Shown here in pieces: positions 1 to 7,990 of a DNA stretch of 64,000 nt (position 1 is its first letter; each line of letters starts with the position of its first letter). The stretch lies in NCBI GenBank assembly GCA_040221975.1, contig JAVJWR010000033.1, positions 558,001-622,000 of the forward strand. Reading direction: 5' to 3'. The DNA comes from Haliea sp040221975 (GTDB taxonomy: Bacteria > Pseudomonadota > Gammaproteobacteria > Pseudomonadales > Halieaceae). Below the pieces are notes generated by a model, which was not told the origin of the DNA, ran no database searches, and worked only from the letters and a program-made list of their open reading frames with translations. The translations under genes were made by a program, and so were the position numbers.

Positions 1-58
1 ACGCCCCAATACCGAAACCTGTGTCCACCTGGACTCATCCCTTCGAATGAATCGACAA

Positions 59-820
59 TCACGCGCCCAGACCGATACCGCCGTCAACCACCAGCCCCTG
101 GCCAGTGATGAAGGATGCCTCTTCTGAAGCGAGAAATGCCACCGCACCGGCGATATCCTCTGGCCTGCCGCGCCTTCGCAACGGTGTCCGTTGACGCATG
201 ATCTCATCATATCCATCCACATTCTTGGCCAATTCGACGGACATTGGAGTAACAATAGCTCCTGGAAGCACGCAATTTGCAGTTATCCCCTGATCGCCAA
301 ATTCTACGGCTATATTTTTTGTCAGGCCCAACACCGCATGCTTCGAGGCAACATAACTGGCAAATCCAGCTGCAGGCAGCAACGAGTTCAGGGATCCAAT
401 ATTGATAATGCGGCCCTGATTACTCCGCTGAAGCAGGCCCAGCATCGCGGCACACAAGCGGTGCACTGCAACCAGATTGATCTCCAGAGTCCATCGCAAG
501 GTTTCCGCACTACATTCATCGAAGCGCTCGGGGGTGCCGATTACGCCAGCATTGTTCACCAGAATATCCAGGCCTCCGAAAATCTGTTCAACTTTTTCAG
601 CGATGGCTTCTGGAGCCGTTGACGCGGTGAGGTCCTGCTCGAAGGTATCGATCATCGCCAGATCAGCCCTTTGGGGAAAGGTAAACGAGACGCCGGGCCG
701 GTCCACCGCCAGCACTCGCGCACCTTCAGCAGCGAGTTTGGCGGCGATGCCTGCACCAATTCCCTGTGCAGCACCGGTCACAATCGCTCGAAGTCCCTTG
801 AGACGTTGGTAGCTTTTCAT
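59..820 (-). CDS. SDR family NAD(P)-dependent oxidoreductase
   Basis: This 253-aa protein is a classical short-chain dehydrogenase/reductase, which oxidises or reduces a hydroxyl/keto group with NAD(P). The cofactor-binding TGAAQGIG motif lies near residue 16, NNAG near residue 89, and the catalytic Ser and YVASK Tyr/Lys near residues 142-160. It ends in the usual VVDGGIGLGA tail of the family. The ATG at 820 has a GGAGAG ribosome site five bases upstream. It stands alone: the next gene on this strand ends 334 bases upstream, and a promoter with a palindrome lies between. The substrate cannot be told from sequence. Family assignment is firm, substrate unknown. Confidence 0.9.
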   Translation of the reverse strand: MKSYQRLKGLRAIVTGAAQGIGAGIAAKLAAEGARVLAVDRPGVSFTFPQRADLAMIDTFEQDLTASTAPEAIAEKVEQIFGGLDILVNNAGVIGTPERFDECSAETLRWTLEINLVAVHRLCAAMLGLLQRSNQGRIINIGSLNSLLPAAGFASYVASKHAVLGLTKNIAVEFGDQGITANCVLPGAIVTPMSVELAKNVDGYDEIMRQRTPLRRRGRPEDIAGAVAFLASEEASFITGQGLVVDGGIGLGA

Positions 821-849
821 CGCTCTCTCCTGATTTGGACGCGGGGTGT

Positions 850-891
850 ATTATGTGAGCCCCACTATATAAATACAATCCTGTCTGTATT
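850..891 (-). promoter_or_regulatory. Promoter of the SDR gene with overlapping palindromic operator
   Basis: Read on the minus strand, TTGTAT (873-878) and CATAAT (850-855) are separated by 17 bases, a good sigma-70 layout, 30 bases upstream of the SDR start codon. The palindrome AATACA-N8-TGTATT (872-891) covers the -35 box, which suits a dimeric repressor of TetR or similar type. No regulator gene is adjacent, so which protein binds is unknown. Confidence 0.5.
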
Positions 892-1154
892 TTATTAGAC
901 CAAGGCTTGGGAGACAGACATGAATCCCGTAAAACTGGCAGCCTGGACGGGGTACACAGCTCGAAAAAGTACTTCGCAAATTGGCCAATGCCAGCCGAGT
1001 GGAGCGACTGGAGCCGAATGCGGGCGGAGATCAAGGCCTCATCAGAACTCGGCAGGAGGCTGAAACTATTCTGGATATTCCAAACCGCGGGGATTTTCAG
1101 GATGCGCCGCAACCGCAGCGCCGGCAACAGCAAGATCCCTGCAGGTTTATCGCT
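892..1154. other. Intergenic region without a recognisable gene
   Basis: This gap between the SDR promoter and the end of the thioesterase gene holds only short open frames without family resemblance or ribosome sites. I see no RNA gene or clear terminator in it. Confidence 0.5.
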
Positions 1155-1583
1155 TCAGTCCGGCAGCAACATGTAGGTCGAGGTGCCGCTGGCGACCACG
1201 CGCTGGTCGCCAGCGGCGCGCAGCGTCACTTCACCAAAGATCAACTGCCTGCCCGGCTTCAATACACGACCGGTGGCAATGACATCCTGGTCGATCACCG
1301 GGCGCATGAAACTCGTATTCTGGGACACGGTGGTACAGTTGCCGAAACGGCCCTGTGCCGCGTAGCAGACGAACACCATGCAGGTATCGATGAGGGCCAT
1401 CATCGCCTGGCCGCAGACCATGTTATGGGAACGGCACAGCTGCTCCGACCAGGGCATGCGCATGACCACGGATTCCGCATCAATGCTCTCCACCCGGGGT
1501 TGCAAGCCGGCGACCCAGGGCGCGAATACCCTGCCCAGTTGTGCGTTGGCGGTTTCCAGCGTGATTGCAGCGGTATCTGCCAT
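1155..1583 (-). CDS. PaaI-type hotdog-fold thioesterase
   Basis: The 142-aa product has the size and pattern of a single-domain hotdog thioesterase (PaaI/4HBT group), which hydrolyses acyl-CoA or aryl-CoA thioesters in the cytoplasm. The segment around SHNMVCGQAMMALIDT (about residues 51-66) is the typical central helix region, followed by VSQNTSFMRPV and a C-terminal GTSTYMLLP strand. I chose the ATG at 1583, 20 bases after the P450 stop. An upstream frame extension is arginine/proline-rich and lies inside the P450 gene, so it is rejected. As the last gene of the MBL-MarR-P450 operon it may release CoA from an intermediate or clear dead-end thioesters; this is inference. Confidence 0.75.
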   Translation of the reverse strand: MADTAAITLETANAQLGRVFAPWVAGLQPRVESIDAESVVMRMPWSEQLCRSHNMVCGQAMMALIDTCMVFVCYAAQGRFGNCTTVSQNTSFMRPVIDQDVIATGRVLKPGRQLIFGEVTLRAAGDQRVVASGTSTYMLLPD

Positions 1584-1603
1584 GAACGTGCCTGCCTGTT
1601 GCG

Positions 1604-2944
1604 TTATTGCCTGGCCTGCCAGCGCACCGGTAGCGTCTTCACCCCGCGCTGGAAATTGGAGCGCAGGAAAGTCGGGGTTCCTGTCAGCTCGAACCGGTCG
1701 AACCTGCGCCCCAGTTCGGTAAACAGGGCCCGCATTTGCGCGACTGCCAGCTGGCCGCCGATACAAAAATGGGGGCCGTGACCAAAGCTCAGGTGCGGGT
1801 TGGGGTCGCGACGGATATCAAATACCGACGGGGCACTGAATACTCGCTCATCATGGTTGGCCGACAGGAAGGACAATAGCACCTTGTCGCCCGCCCCGAT
1901 CGCCACGCCGCCAAGCGTAGTGTCCTCGGCTGCAGTGCGTCGGAAGTTCATTACCGGTGTCCACCAGCGCAGCATCTCTTCCACTGCACCCGGCATCAGG
2001 TCGGGGGTTTCCTGCAGTTCACGCCAGGCCGCGGGGTGTTGCAGCAGCGCCAGCATGCCGCCGGGAATGGCGTTGCGCAGGGTCTCGTTGCCAGCCACCG
2101 CAAACAGCCAGAACATGTTCTCGAACTCGGCGATGGTGAGCTTGCCGCCCTCCTCGTCGATCTGCGCCAGCAGGATGGACATCACATCGTCACCCGGATG
2201 CTCGCGCTTGTACTCCGCCAGCAGGTGGGCATAGCGGTAGAGATCGTCCATGCCGTGCCGGGAGCGCGGGTCAGGCAGCTTGCCGTTGGCGTCGGCAACC
2301 GGGCGCAGCTTGAGGGCCTCCCTCGCCATGGGAGTACCGCGGGCGACATCGAACCGCGAGGAGCCGGCGTATTCCGGATCCTGATAGCCGATGACTCGGT
2401 TCGCCCAGTCGAACATCAGGTAGCGATCCTCACTGGGCAGGCCGAAGATGTCCGCCAGGCACAGCAGGGGCATGTCGGCAGCGATGTCCTTGACGAAGTC
2501 GCACTCGCCGGACTGCGCACCCGCCGTGACCCGGTCGACGATGTCGGCGGCATGCTGGCGGATCCTGTCCTCGAGCTGCCTGATCGCCCGCGAGGTAAAG
2601 GCATTGATCAGCATGCGCCGCAGGCGGGTGTGATCCGGCGGGTCCATGTTCAGCATCATTTGCTGGACATAGGCCAGATCGTCGGGCGTGGCAGGGTCCC
2701 GCAACTGGGTACCGCCCACCTGCGAAGAAAAGATTTTGGCGCTCTTCAATGCCTGCTGAACCTCCGCGTGGCGGGTGACAAACCAGAATCCCTTGCCACC
2801 CGGCCACTGGGGCAGTTGATGCTCTTCCACCCACACTACCGGCCCCTGTGCGCGCAGGGCGGCCAGCGATTCAAAGGGTATCGCCTGCTCGTAGACCAGA
2901 GGATCGTAGATGAATTCCAGCTGTGACTGGTCCATTGCGGTCAT
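1604..2944 (-). CDS. Cytochrome P450 (CYP125/CYP142-like bacterial type)
   Basis: A 446-aa soluble class I P450 that hydroxylates a lipophilic substrate using O2 and electrons from a ferredoxin. Visible are the I-helix oxygen-activation motif AGNET (about residue 285), the K-helix EEMLR (ExxR) and the haem loop FGHGPHFCIGG with the cysteine ligand near residue 397. The AGNETLRN and FGHGPHFCIG wording is typical of the CYP125/CYP142/CYP124 group acting on steroids, terpenoids or fatty chains; the precise family needs a search. Its ATG overlaps the MarR stop in an ATGA, so the two are translationally coupled. No ferredoxin or ferredoxin reductase is encoded nearby, so redox partners must lie elsewhere. 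Confidence 0.93.
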   Translation of the reverse strand: MTAMDQSQLEFIYDPLVYEQAIPFESLAALRAQGPVVWVEEHQLPQWPGGKGFWFVTRHAEVQQALKSAKIFSSQVGGTQLRDPATPDDLAYVQQMMLNMDPPDHTRLRRMLINAFTSRAIRQLEDRIRQHAADIVDRVTAGAQSGECDFVKDIAADMPLLCLADIFGLPSEDRYLMFDWANRVIGYQDPEYAGSSRFDVARGTPMAREALKLRPVADANGKLPDPRSRHGMDDLYRYAHLLAEYKREHPGDDVMSILLAQIDEEGGKLTIAEFENMFWLFAVAGNETLRNAIPGGMLALLQHPAAWRELQETPDLMPGAVEEMLRWWTPVMNFRRTAAEDTTLGGVAIGAGDKVLLSFLSANHDERVFSAPSVFDIRRDPNPHLSFGHGPHFCIGGQLAVAQMRALFTELGRRFDRFELTGTPTFLRSNFQRGVKTLPVRWQARQ

Positions 2945-3426
2945 CCGGGTGACTCCTGTGCCATTATTGTTGCCCGCTGACGCAACTTGCCCAGCAGATA
3001 CATGAAATCGCGGTATTCGCTCACCGACAGGCAGTCCAGCAGTTCCCCTTCCCAGGCCAGAGCGTGGGGCACCAGATCGCCATACAGCGCCAGGCCCGCC
3101 GCTGTCAGGGCGAGGTCCCGCGCCCGGTTGTCGGCTTCCTTGCGCCGCTGGACGATCAGGCCGCGGACAGTCAGATTCTTTACTGCCCGTGATACCTTGC
3201 TTTTCTCCATGCCAGTGGTAGTGACAATCTGCTTGGCGTTAAGCACGCCATGCTCGGCGAGGTTCGCCAGTACGCGCCACTCGGGAACACTCAGGCCGTA
3301 GTCGCCAGCGTAGATGCGCGAAAGGCCGGTACTGATCCGGTCTGCCAGATTGTTGACCAGATAGGGCAGAAAGCTCTCGAGTTGTAGCTCCCGCCGCGCC
3401 GGCTCAGTCACCTGCCCCTTCGCCAT
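2941..3426 (-). CDS. MarR family winged-helix transcriptional regulator
   Basis: The 161-aa product is a MarR-type dimeric repressor. The DNA-binding wing region reads VLNAKQIVTTTGMEKSKVSRAVKNL, followed by the basic wing RRKEADNRARDLALT. The ATG at 3426, 10 bases after the stop of the MBL gene, gives normal family length; the longer frame starts inside the MBL gene with unlike composition. It sits in an operon with the MBL-fold and P450 genes and divergent from the hydroxylase/hmgA operon. MarR regulators commonly control a divergent aromatic catabolic operon and respond to a pathway acid. The TTGCAA/AGTTG repeats in the shared promoter region at 4450-4573 are the likely sites; this is inference. 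Confidence 0.88.
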   Translation of the reverse strand: MAKGQVTEPARRELQLESFLPYLVNNLADRISTGLSRIYAGDYGLSVPEWRVLANLAEHGVLNAKQIVTTTGMEKSKVSRAVKNLTVRGLIVQRRKEADNRARDLALTAAGLALYGDLVPHALAWEGELLDCLSVSEYRDFMYLLGKLRQRATIMAQESPG

Positions 3427-3436
3427 GCCCGCAGCA

Positions 3437-4399
3437 TCAGTCCTGCAGCTGGTCCCAGACTTCCTGGTCGCGCTCGGCAGTCCAGATCCGTGGCCAGTCG
3501 ATGCCGTCGAACTCGTCCCAGAGGCGCTGCACATCAAAGGGCAGGCAGTGCTCGAAAATGGGCCAGCGGCCGAATTTGGGCTCGAGGTGGGCGTGGGTGG
3601 CCTCGAAGGCCTCCTTCAGGGAACCGCCGGCACGGTGTACTTCGCCGACCTTGGCGATCATGCCCTCGAGGAAGCCGCGTGTCTGCTCGATGGCGGCATC
3701 GACTGCCGCCCGCCCTTTCGCCGTGGCGCCGCGACCACCGATCAGGGTCTCGGCGCCGAAGGCCTTGACCTGGTCCAGAGTGCCCTTGGACCAGTCGAAG
3801 TGGAACGCGTCGCCGGTATACAGCGCCGCTTCCGCCTCTACCAGATCGCCGGCAAACAGGATCTTGTGTTTCGGCAGCCAGGCGCAGATATCGCCCGCGG
3901 TGTGGCCACGGCCACAGTACTGTAGTACCAGGTCGCCGCGGTCGCCGCCCAGGGGGATCTCCAGGCGGTCATTGAACACGATGTCCGGATGCGTGAGGCC
4001 GGGGATGCCCTCGGGCTCGCGGAACAGCCGTGGCATGCGCCCGAATTCACTGTCCCAGTCCTGCTGCCCGCGCTCGTTGATCAGGAAACGGGTCTGTTCG
4101 TGGGCAATGATCGACTCCGCCTCGAAGGCGGATGCACCGAGCACGCGCACCGCGTGATAGTGCGACAACACCAGGTACTTGACCGGCTTGTCGGTGTGCT
4201 CGCGCAGCTTGGAGAGCCAGTCGCGGGCGGCCCGGGGCGTGGCGCGCGCCTCGAACGCGACCACAAAATCCTCGCCCTCGATGGCGCCGATATTGGGGTC
4301 GCCTTCCGCGGTCAATGCGTAGACGCCCTCGGCGAGGACCTCCAGGGTTTCCACTTTTTCGCCGAGGTCGGCGGAGGATGCAAACGGTTTCTTGGCCAT
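3437..4399 (-). CDS. Metallo-beta-lactamase-fold hydrolase with atypical metal motif
   Basis: A 320-aa MBL-fold protein. The first metal motif reads SHYHAVRVLG near residue 96, so it keeps the two spaced histidines but lacks the Asp and the third His of the usual HxHxDH. Later ligand positions look present: GRGHTAGD near 165 and FAGDLVEAE near 180. This fits a mononuclear or altered-site subfamily rather than a classic dizinc lactonase or glyoxalase. The ATG at 4399 is preferred to a GTG at 4444 because the extension runs into the promoter repeats. It is the first gene of the MBL-MarR-P450-thioesterase operon and divergent from the homogentisate genes. A hydrolytic role on an aromatic lactone or ester is possible but unproven. 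Confidence 0.8.
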   Translation of the reverse strand: MAKKPFASSADLGEKVETLEVLAEGVYALTAEGDPNIGAIEGEDFVVAFEARATPRAARDWLSKLREHTDKPVKYLVLSHYHAVRVLGASAFEAESIIAHEQTRFLINERGQQDWDSEFGRMPRLFREPEGIPGLTHPDIVFNDRLEIPLGGDRGDLVLQYCGRGHTAGDICAWLPKHKILFAGDLVEAEAALYTGDAFHFDWSKGTLDQVKAFGAETLIGGRGATAKGRAAVDAAIEQTRGFLEGMIAKVGEVHRAGGSLKEAFEATHAHLEPKFGRWPIFEHCLPFDVQRLWDEFDGIDWPRIWTAERDQEVWDQLQD

Positions 4400-4449
4400 G
4401 GATCTGCTCGTCCTGTCAGTCAAATGATGGGTGAACCATATCACAGACT

Positions 4450-4465
4450 AGTTGCATAGCCAACT
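4450..4465. promoter_or_regulatory. Candidate MarR operator (AGTTG-N6-CAACT)
   Basis: An inverted repeat with perfect five-base arms lies 50 bases upstream of the MBL start codon, inside the divergent intergenic region. Its arms resemble the TTGCAA copies at 4521-4573. Position and symmetry suit autoregulation by the MarR protein of the same operon; binding is inferred. Confidence 0.4.
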
Positions 4466-4520
4466 TTAATCATGGAGCAATGGTCACCTGAAATGCCGAG
4501 GCATAGTATATTTAACGCGC

Positions 4521-4573
4521 TTGCAACGGTTGCAACCGGCACCCCTATCCGCTATATTTATTCTCGTTTGCAA
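4521..4573 (+). promoter_or_regulatory. Promoter of the hydroxylase-hmgA operon with TTGCAA repeats
   Basis: TTGCAA (4530-4535) and TATATT (4553-4558) are spaced by exactly 17 bases and form a strong sigma-70 promoter. TTGCAA is itself a palindrome and recurs at 4521-4526 and 4568-4573, so copies sit on the -35 box, next to it, and just past the expected start site. Such repeats around the core promoter suggest repression, most simply by the divergent MarR protein. Confidence 0.55.
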
Positions 4574-4608
4574 CTATAAGCACGGCCCAGCCCCGGAGGA
4601 TGCGCGAC

Positions 4609-6300
4609 ATGGCAAGCACCTACACAAACCCCGAGTATCCTTACCGGAGAAGCCCCGACCAGGATGCTGCCGAACCGGTACACCACCGGGTGATCATTGT
4701 CGGTGGCGGCCCCGCGGGCCTTGCGGCCGCCATGGATCTTGCTCTCCAGGGCATAGACTCGGTGGTTCTGGATGACAACAACACGGTCAGTGTCGGCTCC
4801 CGGGCGATCTGCATCGCCAAGCGCACCCTGGAAATCTGTGATCGCTACGGCTGCGCCCGGCCGATGATCGACAAGGGCGTCATCTGGAAGCACGGACGGG
4901 TGTATTTTGGCGAGGAACAGATCTACGAGTTCGACCTGCTGCCCGAGCAACACCACAAGATCCCGGCCTTTATCAACCTGCAGCAGTACTACTTCGAGGA
5001 GTACATGGTGGACCGCTGCCTGGAAATGCCGCAGATCGACCTGCGCTGGCTGCACAAGGTGACCGAGGTGACCGCCGGCACCGATCGAACCGATATCGTG
5101 GTCGACACCCAGGAGGGCCCCTATCGCCTCAGCTGCGATTACCTGCTGGTCGCCGACGGCGCCAACAGCCCGATCCGCGAGTCCTTGGGCCTGGAGAGCA
5201 AGGGGCAGATATTCGAGGATCGCTTCCTCATTGCCGACATCGTCATGGAAGCGGATTTCCCCGCGGAGCGCCGGTTCTGGTTTGACGCGCCCTTCCACCC
5301 CAACCAGTCGACCCTGCTGCACAAGCAGGCAGACAACGTCTGGCGGATCGATTTCCAGCTGGGCTGGGATGCAGACCCGGAGGAAGAAAAAAAGATCGAA
5401 AACATCCGGCCGCGGGTCGAAGCCATGCTGGGCAAGGAACAGAAGTGGGAACTGGAGTGGGCCAGTGTCTACACCTTCCGCTGCCGGAAGATGGACTCCT
5501 TCATTCACCGGCGGGTTATCTTCATGGGCGACGCCGCGCATCAGGTCTCGCCGTTTGGCGCCCGCGGTGCCAATGGCGCCCTGCAGAGCGTGGAGAACCT
5601 GTGCTGGAAGCTGGCGGCCATTCTCCAGGGGCGCGCGCCGGCATCGCTGCTGGCGACCCACGATACCGAGCGCCAGCACGGGGCCCGGGAAAACATCCTG
5701 CACTCCACCCGGGCGACCGACTTCATGACCCCAAAGAATGCGGCGACCCGCCTGTTCCGGGACACCGTGCTGGATCTCGCCCGCGATTACCCCTTTGCCC
5801 GCAGCCTGGTAAACAGTGGCCGGCTGTCGACACCCTGCACCTACGACGATACCCCGCTCAACACACCTGACCAGGCAGACTTTGCCGAACGCATGCGCCC
5901 GGGGTCACCCTGCCTGGATGCACCGGTCGTGGGCGCCGGTGGCCAACAGGAGTGGCTGCTGGAACGTCTGGGCAACCGCTTCACGCTGCTGCTGTACGGT
6001 GAATTCGCGGCCAGCGCGCGCCAGCAGCTGGAGGCCGCCCTCGCCAGCCTCGAAGGCGAGGGCAACCACATCGGTGCGCTGTGGGTTCTGCCCCCGGGTC
6101 AGCAGGCCGGGGACGACAATGAGATCGCGGATAGCCAGGGAATTCTGGCCCAGCGCTATGACCTGCGCCAGGGCGCCATCTACCTGATACGCCCCGACCA
6201 GCATGTCTGTGCGCGCTGGCGCACGCTGGACCCGGATGCCGTGGTCCGGGCCGTGCACCGGGCCCTGGGACAAAACCTGGCAGAGGAGCAGGCCGCATGA
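4609..6300 (+). CDS. mhaA: FAD aromatic hydroxylase, MhaA-like (3-hydroxyphenylacetate 6-hydroxylase candidate)
   Basis: A 563-aa group A flavoprotein monooxygenase of the PheA/TfdB/MhpA type, which hydroxylates phenolic rings with NAD(P)H and O2. The Rossmann VGGGPAGLAAA motif lies near residue 31 and the second FAD motif FMGDAAHQVSPFGARGANG near residue 310; a thioredoxin-like C-terminal domain follows from about residue 440. I chose the ATG at 4609 because the GGAGG at 4595-4599 touches the ATG at 4600 but is nine bases from this one. The gene overlaps the next by ATGA and is followed by hmgA. In Pseudomonas putida the known MhaA works with a 66-aa partner, MhaB, to make homogentisate from 3-hydroxyphenylacetate; gene order here is the same. 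The substrate is therefore a strong inference, not proven. Confidence 0.8.
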   Translation: MASTYTNPEYPYRRSPDQDAAEPVHHRVIIVGGGPAGLAAAMDLALQGIDSVVLDDNNTVSVGSRAICIAKRTLEICDRYGCARPMIDKGVIWKHGRVYFGEEQIYEFDLLPEQHHKIPAFINLQQYYFEEYMVDRCLEMPQIDLRWLHKVTEVTAGTDRTDIVVDTQEGPYRLSCDYLLVADGANSPIRESLGLESKGQIFEDRFLIADIVMEADFPAERRFWFDAPFHPNQSTLLHKQADNVWRIDFQLGWDADPEEEKKIENIRPRVEAMLGKEQKWELEWASVYTFRCRKMDSFIHRRVIFMGDAAHQVSPFGARGANGALQSVENLCWKLAAILQGRAPASLLATHDTERQHGARENILHSTRATDFMTPKNAATRLFRDTVLDLARDYPFARSLVNSGRLSTPCTYDDTPLNTPDQADFAERMRPGSPCLDAPVVGAGGQQEWLLERLGNRFTLLLYGEFAASARQQLEAALASLEGEGNHIGALWVLPPGQQAGDDNEIADSQGILAQRYDLRQGAIYLIRPDQHVCARWRTLDPDAVVRAVHRALGQNLAEEQAA

Positions 6301-6500
6301 GCACACTGATCACCGACAGCAACTTTACCAACCCCGATGCCTTCTACGCCGCGCTGGCCGAGATCCACCGGGACCGCAGCGATGCCGAAAGCGCGGCCAT
6401 CAATGCCCGTCTGATTCTGCTACTGGCGAACCAGGTCGGCGACCAACACACCCTGGAGCAGGCGCTGGCAATCGCCGGCCAGGTCCACCTTGAAGAGTGA
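6297..6500 (+). CDS. mhaB: DUF2783 small protein, MhaB-like coupling partner
   Basis: This 67-aa acidic helical protein belongs to the DUF2783 type, with a conserved core around FYAALAEIH and LILLLANQVGD. Its start codon overlaps the stop of the hydroxylase gene (ATGA), and hmgA begins seven bases after its own stop. In the described MhaAB hydroxylase the small subunit is a coupling protein needed for efficient hydroxylation, and size and position match. The same kind of protein is encoded again at 7808-7990 next to the second flavoprotein. Confidence 0.8.
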   Translation: MSTLITDSNFTNPDAFYAALAEIHRDRSDAESAAINARLILLLANQVGDQHTLEQALAIAGQVHLEE

Positions 6501-6507
6501 TGCCCCG

Positions 6508-7818
6508 ATGACAGCAAACACACAGACCTCCGAACTCAGCTACCTTACCGGTTTTGGCAACGAACACGAAACCGAGGCTCTCGCCGGCGCCCTGCCCATC
6601 GGGCGTTTCAGCCCACAGCGAGTCAACCACGGGCTGTATGCCGAACAGTTCAGCAGCACCGCGTTCACTGCGCCGCGCGCAGCCAATCGCCGCACCTGGC
6701 TCTACCGCATACGTCCCTCCGTGGTACAGGGTGACTACGAGCCCTGCACCAGCACCGGCCAGGGAATCCACACGGGGCCGCTGGCTGGACCGACACCGCC
6801 GAACATGTTGCGCTGGGATCCGCTGCCGCTACCCGGTGCCGGCGTGGACCTGCTGGACGGGATGACTACCATTGCCACCTGCGGCGATGCGCTGGCCCAG
6901 ACCGGCGTCGGCATTCACCTGTACGCAGCGAGCGAGTCCATGGAGCAGCGCTATTTCTATTCAGCGGATGGCGAATGGCTGTTCATCCCGCAGCAGGGAG
7001 AGTTGCTGCTGCGCACCGAATGCGGGCGCCTGCACCTGCAACCGGGTGACATCGCGGTTGTGCCACGCGGCATGAAGTTTGCGGTCGACCTGCCGGCCGG
7101 CCCCGTCCGGGGCTATATCTGCGAGAACTACGGCGCTCCCCTCACCCTGGCCGAGCGTGGTCCGGTCGGTGCCAACGGTTTCGCCAATGACCGCGACTTC
7201 CAGTATCCGGTAGCGGCCTATGAAGACATCGAAGGTGACTTCGAACTGCTGTGCAAGTTTGGCGGCCACATGTATCGCGCCGCCATCGGCCACTCGCCAC
7301 TGGACGTGGTGGCCTGGACCGGCAATTCGGCCCCCTACAAGTACCAACTGTCGCGCTTCAACACCATGGGCTCGGTGAGCTACGACCACCCCGACCCCAG
7401 TATCTATACCGTCCTGACCTCGCCCTCGGACACGGCTGGCGTGGCCAATCTCGATTTCGTGATCTTCCCGCCCCGCTGGATGGTGGCTGAAGACACCTTC
7501 CGCCCACCCTGGTACCACCGCAACATCATGAGCGAATACATGGGGCTTATTGAAGGCGTGTACGATGCCAAGGAGGAAGGTTTTGTTCCGGGCGGCAGCA
7601 GCCTGCACAACTGCATGTCGCCACATGGCCCGGAAGCGGCGGTGTTCGAGAAAGCGAGCACGGCAGAGCTAGTGCCGGACCGCTACCAGAACACCCTCGC
7701 CTTCATGCTGGAGTCGCGCTACCTGTACCAACCCACGCCCTGGGCCCTGGACACGGAATTGCGCCAGCGGGATTACATCCGCTGCTGGGACGGAATCGGC
7801 AAACAGTTCAAGTCCTGA
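6508..7818 (+). CDS. hmgA: Homogentisate 1,2-dioxygenase
   Basis: HmgA opens the ring of homogentisate to maleylacetoacetate with Fe(II) and O2 in the central pathway for phenylalanine, tyrosine and 3-hydroxyphenylacetate. The N-terminal YLTGFGNEHETEA is a hallmark. The iron ligands fall in YHRNIMSEYMG (His near 337, Glu near 343) and MSPHGPE (His near 373), matching His335/Glu341/His371 of the human enzyme. Length (436 aa) is normal. The ATG at 6508 has GAAGAG ten bases upstream; a TTG at 6490 overlaps the preceding gene and is rejected. Genes for maleylacetoacetate isomerase and fumarylacetoacetase are not in the window. The 3' end overlaps the convergent DUF2783 gene by 11 bases. Confidence 0.97.
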   Translation: MTANTQTSELSYLTGFGNEHETEALAGALPIGRFSPQRVNHGLYAEQFSSTAFTAPRAANRRTWLYRIRPSVVQGDYEPCTSTGQGIHTGPLAGPTPPNMLRWDPLPLPGAGVDLLDGMTTIATCGDALAQTGVGIHLYAASESMEQRYFYSADGEWLFIPQQGELLLRTECGRLHLQPGDIAVVPRGMKFAVDLPAGPVRGYICENYGAPLTLAERGPVGANGFANDRDFQYPVAAYEDIEGDFELLCKFGGHMYRAAIGHSPLDVVAWTGNSAPYKYQLSRFNTMGSVSYDHPDPSIYTVLTSPSDTAGVANLDFVIFPPRWMVAEDTFRPPWYHRNIMSEYMGLIEGVYDAKEEGFVPGGSSLHNCMSPHGPEAAVFEKASTAELVPDRYQNTLAFMLESRYLYQPTPWALDTELRQRDYIRCWDGIGKQFKS

Positions 7819-7990
7819 GCGCCGCGGCGATGGCTTCCCGGATGCAATCCACATCCGGGACCTGCCGGGCCAGCAGAAGCGCCAGCTTCGCCAGGAACAC
7901 GGCCTCCTGCTCGGGTCCGGCCTCGTCAATGGCTTCCGCCAGCAGGTCGTAGATCTGTTCCAGTTCGGCAAATTCAAGTGTCTGCTTCAT
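7808..7990 (-). CDS. Second DUF2783 small protein
   Basis: The 60-aa product aligns by eye with the 67-aa protein at 6297-6500: both have a Y..LAE helix, then a run like LALLLARQV and a D-rich turn. It is the last gene of the long minus-strand run, its ATG lying 17 bases inside the 3' end of the flavoprotein gene at 7974-9689. By analogy with MhaB it should be the coupling partner of that flavoprotein. The longer upstream frame lies in the flavoprotein gene and is not protein-like. Confidence 0.75.
   Translation of the reverse strand: MKQTLEFAELEQIYDLLAEAIDEAGPEQEAVFLAKLALLLARQVPDVDCIREAIAAALRT

Noticed and set aside
4558..5703. 381-codon frame opposite the mhaA-like gene
   Set aside because: Shadow frame without domains; the sense strand encodes a clear flavoprotein.
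7800..7830. Bidirectional terminator between hmgA and the second DUF2783 gene
   Set aside because: The genes overlap by 11 bases and no hairpin with a T-run is visible.
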